From Pirellulaceae bacterium (GTDB lineage: Bacteria; Planctomycetota; Planctomycetia; Pirellulales; Pirellulaceae): a stretch of 64,000 bases of DNA. The notes under the pieces were generated by a model. The model was not told the DNA's origin. It saw nothing but the letters and a program-made list of their open reading frames with translations, and ran no database searches. Both the position numbers and the translations under genes were made by a program. This document shows positions 44,286 through 53,900 of this stretch, piece after piece. The stretch is taken from positions 1,131,511 through 1,195,510 of the forward strand of contig JAHBXS010000002.1 of assembly GCA_019636375.1 (NCBI GenBank), in the 5' to 3' direction. Numbering within the stretch: position 1 is the first letter of the stretch; every line of letters starts with the position of its first letter.

Positions 44286-45445
44286 CGCTGGGTCTCCCGT
44301 ATGTTGTCGGAGGCAGTACCAAAACCAATCGGCGTCATCTCCTGACGATGGCGAGACATTGGCGTCTGAATTCGCAGCAAATACGCAAATTCGAATCGTT
44401 CGTCGGTTGGCAGTTCACCAATCTCCAAGTCATCAAATTCATCCTCGGGCTCCGTGTCCCGAAGATCGTCGCCTGAAATCGAAGAATAGGTTTCAAATTC
44501 TTGGTCCTCATGTCGCGACTTGCGCTGGGCGAAACTGAATTGAAATAAAATTGCATGAGGCAATCGCCCATCTTGCAAGCTGTCCCAACGCCGACGCCAG
44601 CGACGCCCGTCGAAATAGCGAAATTGGGCTTCTGCGATCTCTTCGATTCGTTCGACTCGATAACCCGCCGACGGCTCGGAGTCGTTTTTCTCATAAATAT
44701 TCGGGCTTCTGCGAGAATCCGCAACGGTGCTCTTGTCAAATGATGTATCCAATCCTGCTCCCCTTCGCTCAAGCGCGCTTCTGTCCGCTGGATTATCCCA
44801 CTCTTCGCGGGTAAAGCCTGCCTGGGGCTGACCGGATTCTTCACTCAATTGTTCCCAATCCAACTTCGTTGAATCGTTTCCCGCAGCATTTTCTCGCGAC
44901 GGAGGTCGCACCAAAGAATAACGCACCCGGCGAGTAAATGATGGTCGCAACGAGCCATCATCGACAACCTCATCTCTAGCAAATTCTTGGTCGTCTTCTT
45001 GGTACATCTGCCAGGCAATTTCAAAGGGATCAATGTAAACCTGTAATGAGAGTTCAGTTTCAGTTCCTGTCAAAGTAGCCGATGCCGATGATTGCAAAAC
45101 TTCCGCCGCGTGAAGGTTATCGAGCAAATACAACGGAAAGGCTGGCATGTACATCTCGCCATCGCTGAATTCCGGCACCGGCGTTGGTGCCGATTGTATA
45201 TCCCAAGTTACTAGCGAATTTAGATCTTGCGTCAATCGCTGATGCAAGGATCGCGTGATCTGACCCTGTTCGGCCAAGCGGATTTGTCCTTCATGGCGCC
45301 GCGTCAAGAGATTTGCGAGAGACCAAATCGCTCCCATCATGACGATCGCCAGCGTCATGGCGACCATGATCTCCAATAGCGACACACCTTCCCGGTGCGA
45401 TTGGAGAAGCAAGCTTTTTTGGCGCGGCAATCGCTGTCTCACCAT
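44282..45445 (-). CDS. gspJ: T2SS minor pseudopilin GspJ-like
   Basis: 387 residues, longer than the usual ~200. The prepilin site is HREG followed by VSLLEIMVAMTLAIVMMGAIW, with cleavage after Gly and Glu at position 5 of the mature protein. The long C-terminal part is polar and acidic (EPSAGYRVERIEEIAEAQFRY and DDLRDTEPEDEFDDLE) and includes the FRYFDG.RW pattern typical of GspJ. The start overlaps the end of gspI by 7 bases. It forms the tip complex with GspI and GspK. Confidence 0.83.
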   Translation of the reverse strand: MVRQRLPRQKSLLLQSHREGVSLLEIMVAMTLAIVMMGAIWSLANLLTRRHEGQIRLAEQGQITRSLHQRLTQDLNSLVTWDIQSAPTPVPEFSDGEMYMPAFPLYLLDNLHAAEVLQSSASATLTGTETELSLQVYIDPFEIAWQMYQEDDQEFARDEVVDDGSLRPSFTRRVRYSLVRPPSRENAAGNDSTKLDWEQLSEESGQPQAGFTREEWDNPADRSALERRGAGLDTSFDKSTVADSRRSPNIYEKNDSEPSAGYRVERIEEIAEAQFRYFDGRRWRRRWDSLQDGRLPHAILFQFSFAQRKSRHEDQEFETYSSISGDDLRDTEPEDEFDDLEIGELPTDERFEFAYLLRIQTPMSRHRQEMTPIGFGTASDNIRETQR

Positions 45446-46068
45446 GGCGGCTCCTCCCTATTTTTAATCTGCTCAAGCCTTCCGAGTTGGAGCATCTTGT
45501 CATCGCTGTTGTCTTGGCGCGAAACATCGCTTGTTGGTATTCCAAATCGGCCTAACTGAGAATTAGAAAGCTCAAGCGACGAAACCGGCAACAAACTGAC
45601 CAAAATGAACTTTTTGCCATCATCGTCGGATTGGACTACTGTTTGGTCTGACCGGGAAGTCAAGTCGGCACGAGGATCAGTTTTTGAACGTCCGGTTTGT
45701 TCTGTCTTCGATTTGGGCCAGACGGCAACCTCTATTCGCTGCATGGGCAAATGCGGATAGGGATTGACCTTCATGCTGTACCAAAAGTCCTCGTTCGCGC
45801 GACATTCCTCACGACGCATTTCGCGGGGTTCGATGATCCCCAACAAAACTTGGTTCATCAGATTCTGGCACAACAATTGTTGTGTCATTCGCGTCTGCGC
45901 CCGTTTGGTAAAGTTCTCTGCCGTCTGCATCATGCCGATGATCAAGACGATTCCTGACACGCAAACGGCCATGGCCACCATGACCTCAAACATTGAAAAG
46001 CCGGATCGACATCGACGACTCTTCGGCCTTCCGCTGCACCGGACGATGCGAAACTCAAGCAAACTCAT
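45439..46068 (-). CDS. gspI: T2SS minor pseudopilin GspI-like
   Basis: 209 residues; ATG at 46068 with GGAGGAGG just upstream, and TAATG overlap with gspH. Prepilin site RSG followed by FSMFEVMVAMAVCVSGIVLIIGMM; Glu at position 5 of the mature protein. The leader of 24 residues is longer than usual. Order between H and J genes supports GspI rather than another pseudopilin. Confidence 0.82.
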   Translation of the reverse strand: MSLLEFRIVRCSGRPKSRRCRSGFSMFEVMVAMAVCVSGIVLIIGMMQTAENFTKRAQTRMTQQLLCQNLMNQVLLGIIEPREMRREECRANEDFWYSMKVNPYPHLPMQRIEVAVWPKSKTEQTGRSKTDPRADLTSRSDQTVVQSDDDGKKFILVSLLPVSSLELSNSQLGRFGIPTSDVSRQDNSDDKMLQLGRLEQIKNREEPPW

Positions 46069-46880
46069 TAATCCTCCTCCGTGAAGTCGGCGGTTAATCG
46101 AGTCTGTTTTGGTTGGTCTGAGCCCTCTGATAAATCTCGTCGTAAATCCTTGATTTTGACACGGCCACCGAAACCATCAACTTGAACGTCAATCAAATAG
46201 CCTTGATCACTTCCGAGTATCAGGTTGGTCGATTGCATGCGCCCGTTGGGGTAAAACAACAGCGGCGCGGACCAATTGGACTTAGCTGTCTCGATCTCGG
46301 TACGTTTTTCGGTTGTTTTAGAACTCCGTTCCCGTTCAGCTTGACCTGGAAAATCAGCGGCAGCAGAATCTTTTTGCCCAAGAAACCAAGTGCCATCGGG
46401 CAACTGTTTCAAAGACCGTTCAATTTCTGACTCCTCCACGCCGTCTCGGTTTGCCATCTCAAATTGAGAAGGCAGCCCCGTACTTCTCAACGACTGCAAC
46501 GAGCAAATAAGGTACTCGTCAGAATCAACCCGGTAAATGAACACGAAGACTTCTCGCGCATTCATCGCTCTGTTTCTAGTCGCGAGGATGTCGGCCTGAA
46601 GTTGCCTTGCTGCTGACTCGATATGGTTTCGGCTCATTGGCCTCCGCAAGGCAGGCCAACTGATAGCCACCACCGTCGATAATACCGCCACGACGAGCAA
46701 CAGCTCTAGCAACGACATCCCGGGCCTTCGAGTCGCGCGAGAGGTTGATTTCTGCGATTGACTTCTTAAACAACGTAGGCCCACGACGAACTGGTCGATT
46801 CCCAGATCGAAAATCTTTCGACGGGGCGCATCCTGCCCCGTTTCAGGAAAGTCGTCGGTTGAAATTCGCCACAAAATCAT
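46068..46880 (-). CDS. gspH: T2SS minor pseudopilin GspH-like
   Basis: 270 residues if ATG 46880 is the start; TTG at 46961 would add 27. Both give an unusually long leader (about 54 residues or more) before the prepilin site RRPG followed by MSLLELLLVVAVLSTVVAISWP. Mature Glu5 is present. The body has ESAARQLQADILATRNRAMNAREVF, the GspH/FimT-like pattern. A shorter product from an internal start near the Gly is possible. Confidence 0.75.
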   Translation of the reverse strand: MILWRISTDDFPETGQDAPRRKIFDLGIDQFVVGLRCLRSQSQKSTSRATRRPGMSLLELLLVVAVLSTVVAISWPALRRPMSRNHIESAARQLQADILATRNRAMNAREVFVFIYRVDSDEYLICSLQSLRSTGLPSQFEMANRDGVEESEIERSLKQLPDGTWFLGQKDSAAADFPGQAERERSSKTTEKRTEIETAKSNWSAPLLFYPNGRMQSTNLILGSDQGYLIDVQVDGFGGRVKIKDLRRDLSEGSDQPKQTRLTADFTEED

Positions 46881-46990
46881 CTTGAGCACCAAGAAAATAA
46901 AATCCACCCAGCGCAAACCACCTTCTCCAAACGGTTGATTTGCTTGCGTCTTCGCCAGCAAATCAGCTTCGGTGGAGCACTTGATGTTTG

Positions 46991-47455
46991 TTATCGATCT
47001 GACCGAATATCCGAATCGGAACCGCGCTCGCTATCGGTGGTGAAATTCCCGATATCATCTTCGGTGTTTTCAACCCCATCGGGGCCCAAGGACCAAATGT
47101 CGGGAAAATCCCGCTTGTTCTTAGTGGGGGGATACTCGTATCGGAATTCATTCCCCCACGGATCGGAAGGCGTTTCTTCGCCGTCAAAATAGGGCCCATC
47201 CCAACTACGTGCACGTTTCTCATCGTCGGGTTTGACCATCAACGCAAGCAACCCCTCTTCCGTGCTAGGGAAGGTGCGATTATCGGCGGCATACAATTTT
47301 AACGCCTCTTCGACATTGGCGATTTGCAGTCGCGTTGACTTAATATCCGCCTTTTTCTGCGATCCCAAAATTCTGGGGGCCACAATCGCAATCAGCACTG
47401 CCAAAATGGACAGCACGATCAAGATTTCCAACAAACTCATACCTGAACGTTTCAT
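46991..47455 (-). CDS. gspG: T2SS major pseudopilin GspG
   Basis: 154 residues, ATG at 47455. Very short leader MKRSG, then MSLLEILIVLSILAVLIAIVAPRILG with Glu at position 5. The globular part has the GspG landmarks: ALKLYAADNRTFPSTEEGLLAL, GPYF, DPWGNEFRYEYP and DIWSLGPDGVENTEDDIGNF, which carries the calcium-binding loop. It is the main subunit of the pseudopilus. Lies between gspF and gspH. Confidence 0.93.
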   Translation of the reverse strand: MKRSGMSLLEILIVLSILAVLIAIVAPRILGSQKKADIKSTRLQIANVEEALKLYAADNRTFPSTEEGLLALMVKPDDEKRARSWDGPYFDGEETPSDPWGNEFRYEYPPTKNKRDFPDIWSLGPDGVENTEDDIGNFTTDSERGSDSDIRSDR

Positions 47456-47506
47456 AGGTTCTTTCTCCTAGTTCTAAAACAATGTCTCTCGATGTGAGAG
47501 ACGGCT

Positions 47507-48727
47507 CTACCCGATTGCGTCGCTCATGTCATAAACCGGCAACAACAATCCCAACAGAATAAACAACACGGCTGCGGCGATCAGCAACAGCATGATCGGC
47601 TCAATCATTCGCACAAGAATATCAAGCTGCCGTTGAATTTTTTTATCGATGGCCTCAGCTACCTTGAGCAGCACACGATCCAACGAGTTCGATTCTTCAG
47701 CGATTCGTATCATCGCCATCGTGGCCGGCGGGATCAGTCCGCTGGCCCCTAAAGGCTTAGACAGGGATTCTCCCGACGACACATTTTTCGCTGACGTCGT
47801 AATCGCTTGCTCCAACAATTGATTCCCGGTGGACTTGCTGCTAATTTCCAGCGCTCGCAACAAGGGGACCCCATTACTGAGCAAAGTTCCCAAAATTCGG
47901 CAAAACCGCGACACGGCACTTTGCCTTACGATTTCACCCAACAAAGGTAACTTGAGAATCCAGCGATCCTTTAACACCTTCCCCCAGGCAGACTGAGCCG
48001 CCTGATGGAGCCCAAACCCAATCCCACCCAGCACCAACAAAATCAACCAGCCTTGCTCAAGGATAATGATGCGGGAGGTCAACAAGACCTGCGTGATCGC
48101 CGGCAAACCGGCCCCACTGTCTTCCAACCGATCAAACAGTTGTTGAAATCGTGGCACAATGAACAACATCAAAAACAGGGTCACCAGAACACCGGCCACT
48201 AACAAGAAGGCTGGATAGGCCAGCGCCGATGTAATTTTCCCGCGCAACTCAGCATGTACTTCCAAGTATTCGGCAACGCGACGCAAGGCATCTTCCAGAA
48301 ACCCGCCTTCAGCGCCGGCACGTACGATACTGACACAAATGTCCGGAAATTGAGCCGGATACCGCGCCAGCGACTCTTCAAAAGCAACCCCTTCTGCCAC
48401 CAACCCTTTAATTTCCCCAAACGTCTTGGCCATGCGCGGATGCGTCGATTCGCGCGCCAATACATCTAGGGATTCCAGCAACGATACACCGTTTTCCAGC
48501 AAGTCAGCAAGTTGCGATAGGTGGGCCGAGAGGACTTCGGCGCTGATCCCTTGCGGACGCAACCAATCCATCGCCGGCCAAGAAGTTGTCCGCAGGTCAC
48601 GAATCGTCAGTGGATACAACGAGCGTTGACGCAACTCACTAATTGCGTCATTTTTCGATTCGGCCGTAATTGAACCGCGGGTCGTTTTCCCATCTACTGA
48701 TCGTGCTACGAATGCATATTCTGGCAA
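47507..48727 (-). CDS. gspF: T2SS inner-membrane protein GspF
   Basis: 406 residues, standard length. TTG at 48727 is chosen because MPEYAFVARSVDGKTTRGSI is the normal N-terminus and GAGGAT lies 7 bases upstream. Two GspF domains (about 65-190 and 270-395) and three membrane helices (about 170-190, 215-235, 375-400). It links the ATPase to the pseudopilus. It starts 24 bases after gspE and ends 51 bases before gspG. Confidence 0.94.
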   Translation of the reverse strand: MPEYAFVARSVDGKTTRGSITAESKNDAISELRQRSLYPLTIRDLRTTSWPAMDWLRPQGISAEVLSAHLSQLADLLENGVSLLESLDVLARESTHPRMAKTFGEIKGLVAEGVAFEESLARYPAQFPDICVSIVRAGAEGGFLEDALRRVAEYLEVHAELRGKITSALAYPAFLLVAGVLVTLFLMLFIVPRFQQLFDRLEDSGAGLPAITQVLLTSRIIILEQGWLILLVLGGIGFGLHQAAQSAWGKVLKDRWILKLPLLGEIVRQSAVSRFCRILGTLLSNGVPLLRALEISSKSTGNQLLEQAITTSAKNVSSGESLSKPLGASGLIPPATMAMIRIAEESNSLDRVLLKVAEAIDKKIQRQLDILVRMIEPIMLLLIAAAVLFILLGLLLPVYDMSDAIG

Positions 48728-48751
48728 TTGACTATCCTCGCTCTAACGTCA

Positions 48752-50452
48752 TCACGACACGACGTTGTCAAATTTAGTGACACGCATCACCTCTTCGATG
48801 GTGGACGTGCCTTCGAGCACTTTGCGCCAACCATCTTGCCGCAACGTCCTCATGCCGTTGCGAATTGCCGCTTTTTGGATATCGCTGGTTGCCGCCCGTT
48901 CGGCGGCCAAATGACGGATTTCTTCGTTGACCAGCAGCAGTTCAAAAATACCCATCCGCCCGCGATAACCGGTCCCCCGACACTCGCGGCATCCGACCGC
49001 TCGATAGGCGGTCGTGCCGTTGGCCGTGTATTGATCCCAAGGAAAATCGTCGGGGATATCTTCGCGAGCCAGCGTATGCGGTTGGCGGCATTCGGGGCAG
49101 ACGCGGCGAATCAAGCGTTGTGCCAAAACCCCTTCGAGCGTACTCGCTACCAAAAATGGCTCGACTCCCATGTCCTTGAGCCGCATAAACGCTCCCGCCG
49201 AGTCGTTGGTGTGCAGTGTGCTAAACACCATGTGCCCCGTGAGCGACGCTTGGGTGGCATTCTCAGCGGTTTCCAAATCGCGAATCTCACCGACGAGGAC
49301 CACGTCCGGATCGTGCCGCAAGATGCTTCGCAGACACGCGGCAAACGTCAGCCCGACTTTGTGATTCACTTGGATTTGATTGATGCCATCCAGATGGTAC
49401 TCGATGGGGTCTTCGGTAGTGATGATTTTTGTGTCTTCGCTTTTGATTTCATTGAGCGCGCTGTACAGCGTCGTCGTCTTGCCCGATCCCGTAGGACCTG
49501 TAACCAACACGATTCCGTGCGGTAAATGAATCAGCCGATTGAAGTCGCGATACAAATCGTCGGTCAAGCCAACGCCACTCAACGAAAAATCCATTTTCGA
49601 TTTGTCGAGAATCCGCAGCACGATTCCTTCGCCGAACAGCATCGGAATCACCGACACCCGCACGTCGACATCGCGACCACCGACGCGCAGTTTGATACGA
49701 CCGTCTTGGGGAACTCGCTTTTCGGCAATATTCATTTTCGCCAAAATCTTGAGACGGCTGATGATGGCGTTGCGAAAGCGGTCGATCTCGGGAGGTGTCG
49801 GTTGACGTTGCAACACACCATCGATGCGATAACGCAACTTGATGCCCGTTTGATGAATCTCGATATGCACGTCACTCGTCCGAGCCTCGACGGCTTCGGA
49901 TAGAATTTCGTTCACCAGCCGCACGACCGAAGCCTGTTTGGCCTGTTCGGCATCTTCCGAGCCGTCGTCGCTGATCTCTTCCAGCATTTCAATGCCGGTA
50001 GAATTTTCGGGTTGCAAGGCGATCAGGCCTTCGACTGTTTCCGCTCCGAGCCCGAGATGGGTTTTGATGAGCTTGTTGAGCTCGTCCGGAAAAACTACTG
50101 CCGGAACAACTGGCATCGTCAGGGCAGCCCCAGCGGCGTCAATGGCTTGCAAGTCGAACGGATTGGAGGTTCCCAAAACCATTGATTCACCGTCCCGATA
50201 CAGCGGGAAAACGTTGTGTCGATAGATGATTTTCGCCGGAAAACCGTTTAGGCACTCCAAATCTGGGGGCCGCTCGGCCAGATCGGCCACAGCAATTTGC
50301 AGCGTATTGGCGATGGCCCGTAAGGCATCATCGACAGAGGCAAAGCCAGCGTCGCTTGCGAAACGTTCAAGGCTACCGTCGCGATTTTGCGTTTCTCTCG
50401 CGAGCTGTAACATCGACGAATCGAGCTTATCCAGCAAACTATCGCCGTTCAT
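48752..50452 (-). CDS. gspE: T2SS ATPase GspE
   Basis: 566 residues from ATG 50452; a GTG at 50485 adds 11. N-terminal GspE/MshEN-type domain to about 150, then the RecA-like ATPase: Walker A GPTGSGKTT (319-327), Asp box near 349, Walker B VVLVGEIRD (384-392), and His box STLHTND. Two CxxC pairs (452-455 and 488-491) form the zinc site. It powers pseudopilus assembly at the inner membrane and heads the gspEFGHIJKL-M operon. Confidence 0.96.
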   Translation of the reverse strand: MNGDSLLDKLDSSMLQLARETQNRDGSLERFASDAGFASVDDALRAIANTLQIAVADLAERPPDLECLNGFPAKIIYRHNVFPLYRDGESMVLGTSNPFDLQAIDAAGAALTMPVVPAVVFPDELNKLIKTHLGLGAETVEGLIALQPENSTGIEMLEEISDDGSEDAEQAKQASVVRLVNEILSEAVEARTSDVHIEIHQTGIKLRYRIDGVLQRQPTPPEIDRFRNAIISRLKILAKMNIAEKRVPQDGRIKLRVGGRDVDVRVSVIPMLFGEGIVLRILDKSKMDFSLSGVGLTDDLYRDFNRLIHLPHGIVLVTGPTGSGKTTTLYSALNEIKSEDTKIITTEDPIEYHLDGINQIQVNHKVGLTFAACLRSILRHDPDVVLVGEIRDLETAENATQASLTGHMVFSTLHTNDSAGAFMRLKDMGVEPFLVASTLEGVLAQRLIRRVCPECRQPHTLAREDIPDDFPWDQYTANGTTAYRAVGCRECRGTGYRGRMGIFELLLVNEEIRHLAAERAATSDIQKAAIRNGMRTLRQDGWRKVLEGTSTIEEVMRVTKFDNVVS

Positions 50453-50969
50453 GATTGAGTATTTTGTACTCCCAAAGAACCACACTCATCATCATGCGCC
50501 AAGCTTTCCAGCCTGACCCTGATTTTAGGGTAGACCCTAAGTCGTCGGCATGATGTGTCAACAGAAACAAAGTCACTGCCAACAGTCATAGATTTCAATA
50601 GCGACGAAGGTTGCCGACTCTTCTCCAGACTGAAGGCGTTCCTCAATTATACCCCAAACCGTCCTGCCCTTCACGAGAGAAAACGCTGGTTGAAAGCATT
50701 TGTGATATCTAGAAGGTTTCGCAAAAAATCAATTTTCTGGATTTTTTTCAGGACTTTTTTTCTAAGGTGACAATTATCAACCTAAACGTGCGATATCGCA
50801 CCTTCCGAAAAGGATTTTTTAAGTCCATCGCGACAATTTTCAGCTAGGCCCATTGGAATATCGGAAGGGAGAAATAATGCGAGCCCCGATCACCGCCTAC
50901 AACAAAGCTGACTCGTATCACTAGTTCACCGACCGATTCTCAGTAGAGAACTAAAGGCTGGAAAGTTAA
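50453..50969. other. Intergenic region between gspE start and the giant N-domain gene
   Basis: 517 bases without a supportable gene. It should hold the gspE operon promoter and the end of the giant gene's transcript. A 16-base palindrome lies at 50525-50540. The part 50690-50840 is A/T-rich. No clear terminator is seen. Confidence 0.4.
50525..50540. promoter_or_regulatory. Short palindrome upstream of gspE
   Basis: TTAGGGT-AG-ACCCTAA, 7-base arms, about 73 bases before the gspE start. It could be an operator for the T2SS operon. Symmetry and position are the only support. Confidence 0.3.
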
Positions 50970-53900
50970 TTAACGTCGCCCGGAAGGGCGGCGGTTGAGG
51001 AGCATGTCGAGGGCTTTTTGGATGCGCTCGGGACTCGAGTTTTCGAATTTGATAATCTCGATGCCTTCGCCCGGTTGAGTCTCCACGGCCAAGTCCAACT
51101 GCTCGATCACTTCCTGCACTTGATCGCGCAACTGTTGCGGAGCCATCACGATGACGGAGTTCGTAATCTCATCGACGCCTAATGTCAAAACGGGACCGGC
51201 CGTCGCCGCGTTAACTTGTTGTAATACCGTGGCCACGTCTTGTGAAATACCTTCAGGAATCGAAATCTGTTTGCGTCCACCCCCCGAGGACAACTGGGTG
51301 CGGTAGAGACTATTGAGGATCGTAAGGATGCGGCTCGCTTGGGTATTCCGTACAGGCACGATGATCGGTTGGTTCAGCAATACAGCGTTGGGAACGTCCG
51401 CCGAATCGAGAATTTTCAGTAACTCACCCACCACTTCGCGATCCGCGCGACTGCCGTGAACGATCAGCATGTTCAAACGATCATCGGCAGCAAACACCAC
51501 CGGTGTCACCCCGCCGACTGCCGTTCCCGCAGTGCGCCGCGTGGTGGCCAGCTCGCGAAACATCTGCTTGAGCTGCGTCGCAACTGCTTCGGCTCCGGCG
51601 TTTTTCAACGGGAAAATATCAAAGTTTCGCGTCCCCGACTGCGGAGAACGACTGTCACCTGTGCCCGATGAGCGGACAATCAGGTTCAACAAATTTTGCA
51701 ACTGTTCAAGAGCCGCCGTGTCCGCCGAAGCCAACAACAATCGATCAGGCTGAGCGATCACTACAATCTCGGCAGGTTCGTCAGCGGTGCCCGTCCCTTG
51801 TTGAGGCTGAGTGTCGCTCGGTGTCGCGTCGTTCGGTTGGACGATTCGCAATTTGTTGGGGCTCATCTGAGGCCAGATTTGGCGAATCTGTTCCAAGGCC
51901 GCTTCCCAATTGCGCGAACCGGACAAGACGCGGACGTTTTCGCCCAAATTTGTTTGAGAATCCATTTCGAAATTCGGTTCACCCAATTGCTGCAAGACGT
52001 TTTGAATTTGCGTCATCTGCAAATCGGTGGCTCGCACCATCAACGACTGCGAATCGTAATCCATATCCATCGCCGGAGCTGAACTAATCGGTTCGTCTTG
52101 GAAATAGTTATTCAAGGCCGTCATGGCGACCGCCGGCTCGATGACTTGAATGCGAAAGACGCGAAATTGCTGCTCCTCTGACGACAATTGCTGCACCGTG
52201 CGGTCGATCACCTCATGTTGTTCGGGGGTAGCCAATGCCAGCAAACGTTTACCCCCCAAGTCAAAACTGATTTGCGGTGGCAGTTTTTCTTTTTCGAACA
52301 ATCGATTGAGCGAATCGGCCAAAGTGCGGCCATCGGAGCGTGTGACTGGCCAAGTCCGCAGCGTCTTCAAGCGGTCGGGAGCGGCGGCTTGACGTTCCGC
52401 GTCGTTGATCATGGCGGCGATCATCTCGTGTTGGACAGGGCGAGCGACTGCGATCAGCGAGCGGGAATCTCGCTCGGCCACGACATTGACTTGTGGATCA
52501 TTGCGAAACAGCTCACGCAAAGCCCGGGCCATCGATTCGGCAGGAATTTCGGCGGTCGAATAACTCCGCAACTCAACATCGCCATCGCGGCGGTCGATCT
52601 GGGCGATCGTTTCCTCGGCACGCTGATGGTCTTTCTCGCTGGCCATGACGATCAGGGCCTTGGCCGTTTTGTCTGGGGTGACTTTGCTGTCTGGTAACAA
52701 AGCGGACAATGACTCCGCTGCCGCTTGAACATCGATATTCAGCAGTGGATATGAACGAACCAGTTTGTTCTCGGAATTAAATTGCCGGAACTCTTGTTCC
52801 AACTGTGCGAGCAATTGATGAGTCTTTTCGGGCGCCGTGACCAGCAAACTATTTGAGTTCGGGTCAGCAACAACCAGTGCATTCGGGGCCATTTGCTTGA
52901 TCACGGTTTGCCATTCGCGAGCAGGGACGCCTAGTGCCGGATAGACTTTGGAAATCGGGGCCGCGACGGTTTGGTCAAGTTCCGCGACGGCTTGCGCGAT
53001 CAGCTCATGTTGCGGAGCGGTTGCCGTGGCGGCTAGGGTTTGTGTGTTCACATCGACGGCAACGGTAGCTCCAGGCACCAAAGTGCGAATGACGGTGAGC
53101 ACCGATTGTGGATCGACGGCTTGCAACTGATAAACGCGCGATGATAGTGCTCGATTTGGGTCGCTCGCCCATTGGGATATGGTCGATGAAATTGTCGCTT
53201 GTTCCTCATCCGTGGCCAGCACTAAAATCGCTTTGCCCGACGGGTCGGCCACAAAGGCACCACTGGGGACCAGCGTCCGCAGGGCCGTCAGCAGCGTCGC
53301 TGCGTCGCCGCTGGGTACCGGATAGACCTGCGAAACGGCCGCATTCGGAGCGTGTAAATCGATTTGCTCGATGGTCGTGCGGGCGACGTCCAGGTCGGCT
53401 TCGCTGCCGACGATCATCAGACTGCTTATGGTGGTGTCAGGGGTGATCTGGCAATTCGGCAATAGAGCCGCCAATGCGGTCGAGGCCGATTTCAAATCGG
53501 CTCGGGAAACCCGAAAGACGCGAACCGATTTGGACTCGGTAATACTGGTTCGCAATTCGTCAACAAGCTGAGCCATTCGTTCGTGAATTTCTGATTTGGC
53601 GGTGATGACCAGGCTGCCAGAGTTGACATCGACGGCTACCGATGCAGTGGGGGCAATCTGAGTTACCAACGCTTGCCAGTCGCGTGCCGAAATCGCTCCC
53701 AAAGGATAAATTTTCGCATAAGGCCGTTCGAGTTTCGGCAGTTTATTCGCCAAGTCAGGGATCAGGGTTGCTAACTGTTCGTGGAGGGCTGGGTTAGCAG
53801 TGACGATCAACGATTGCGATTCCGTATCGGGGCGGATGGTGGCCTGTCGTTTGACGTTTTCAGGCAACGACTCGACCATCAAAGTCAACGAGGTTTCAGG

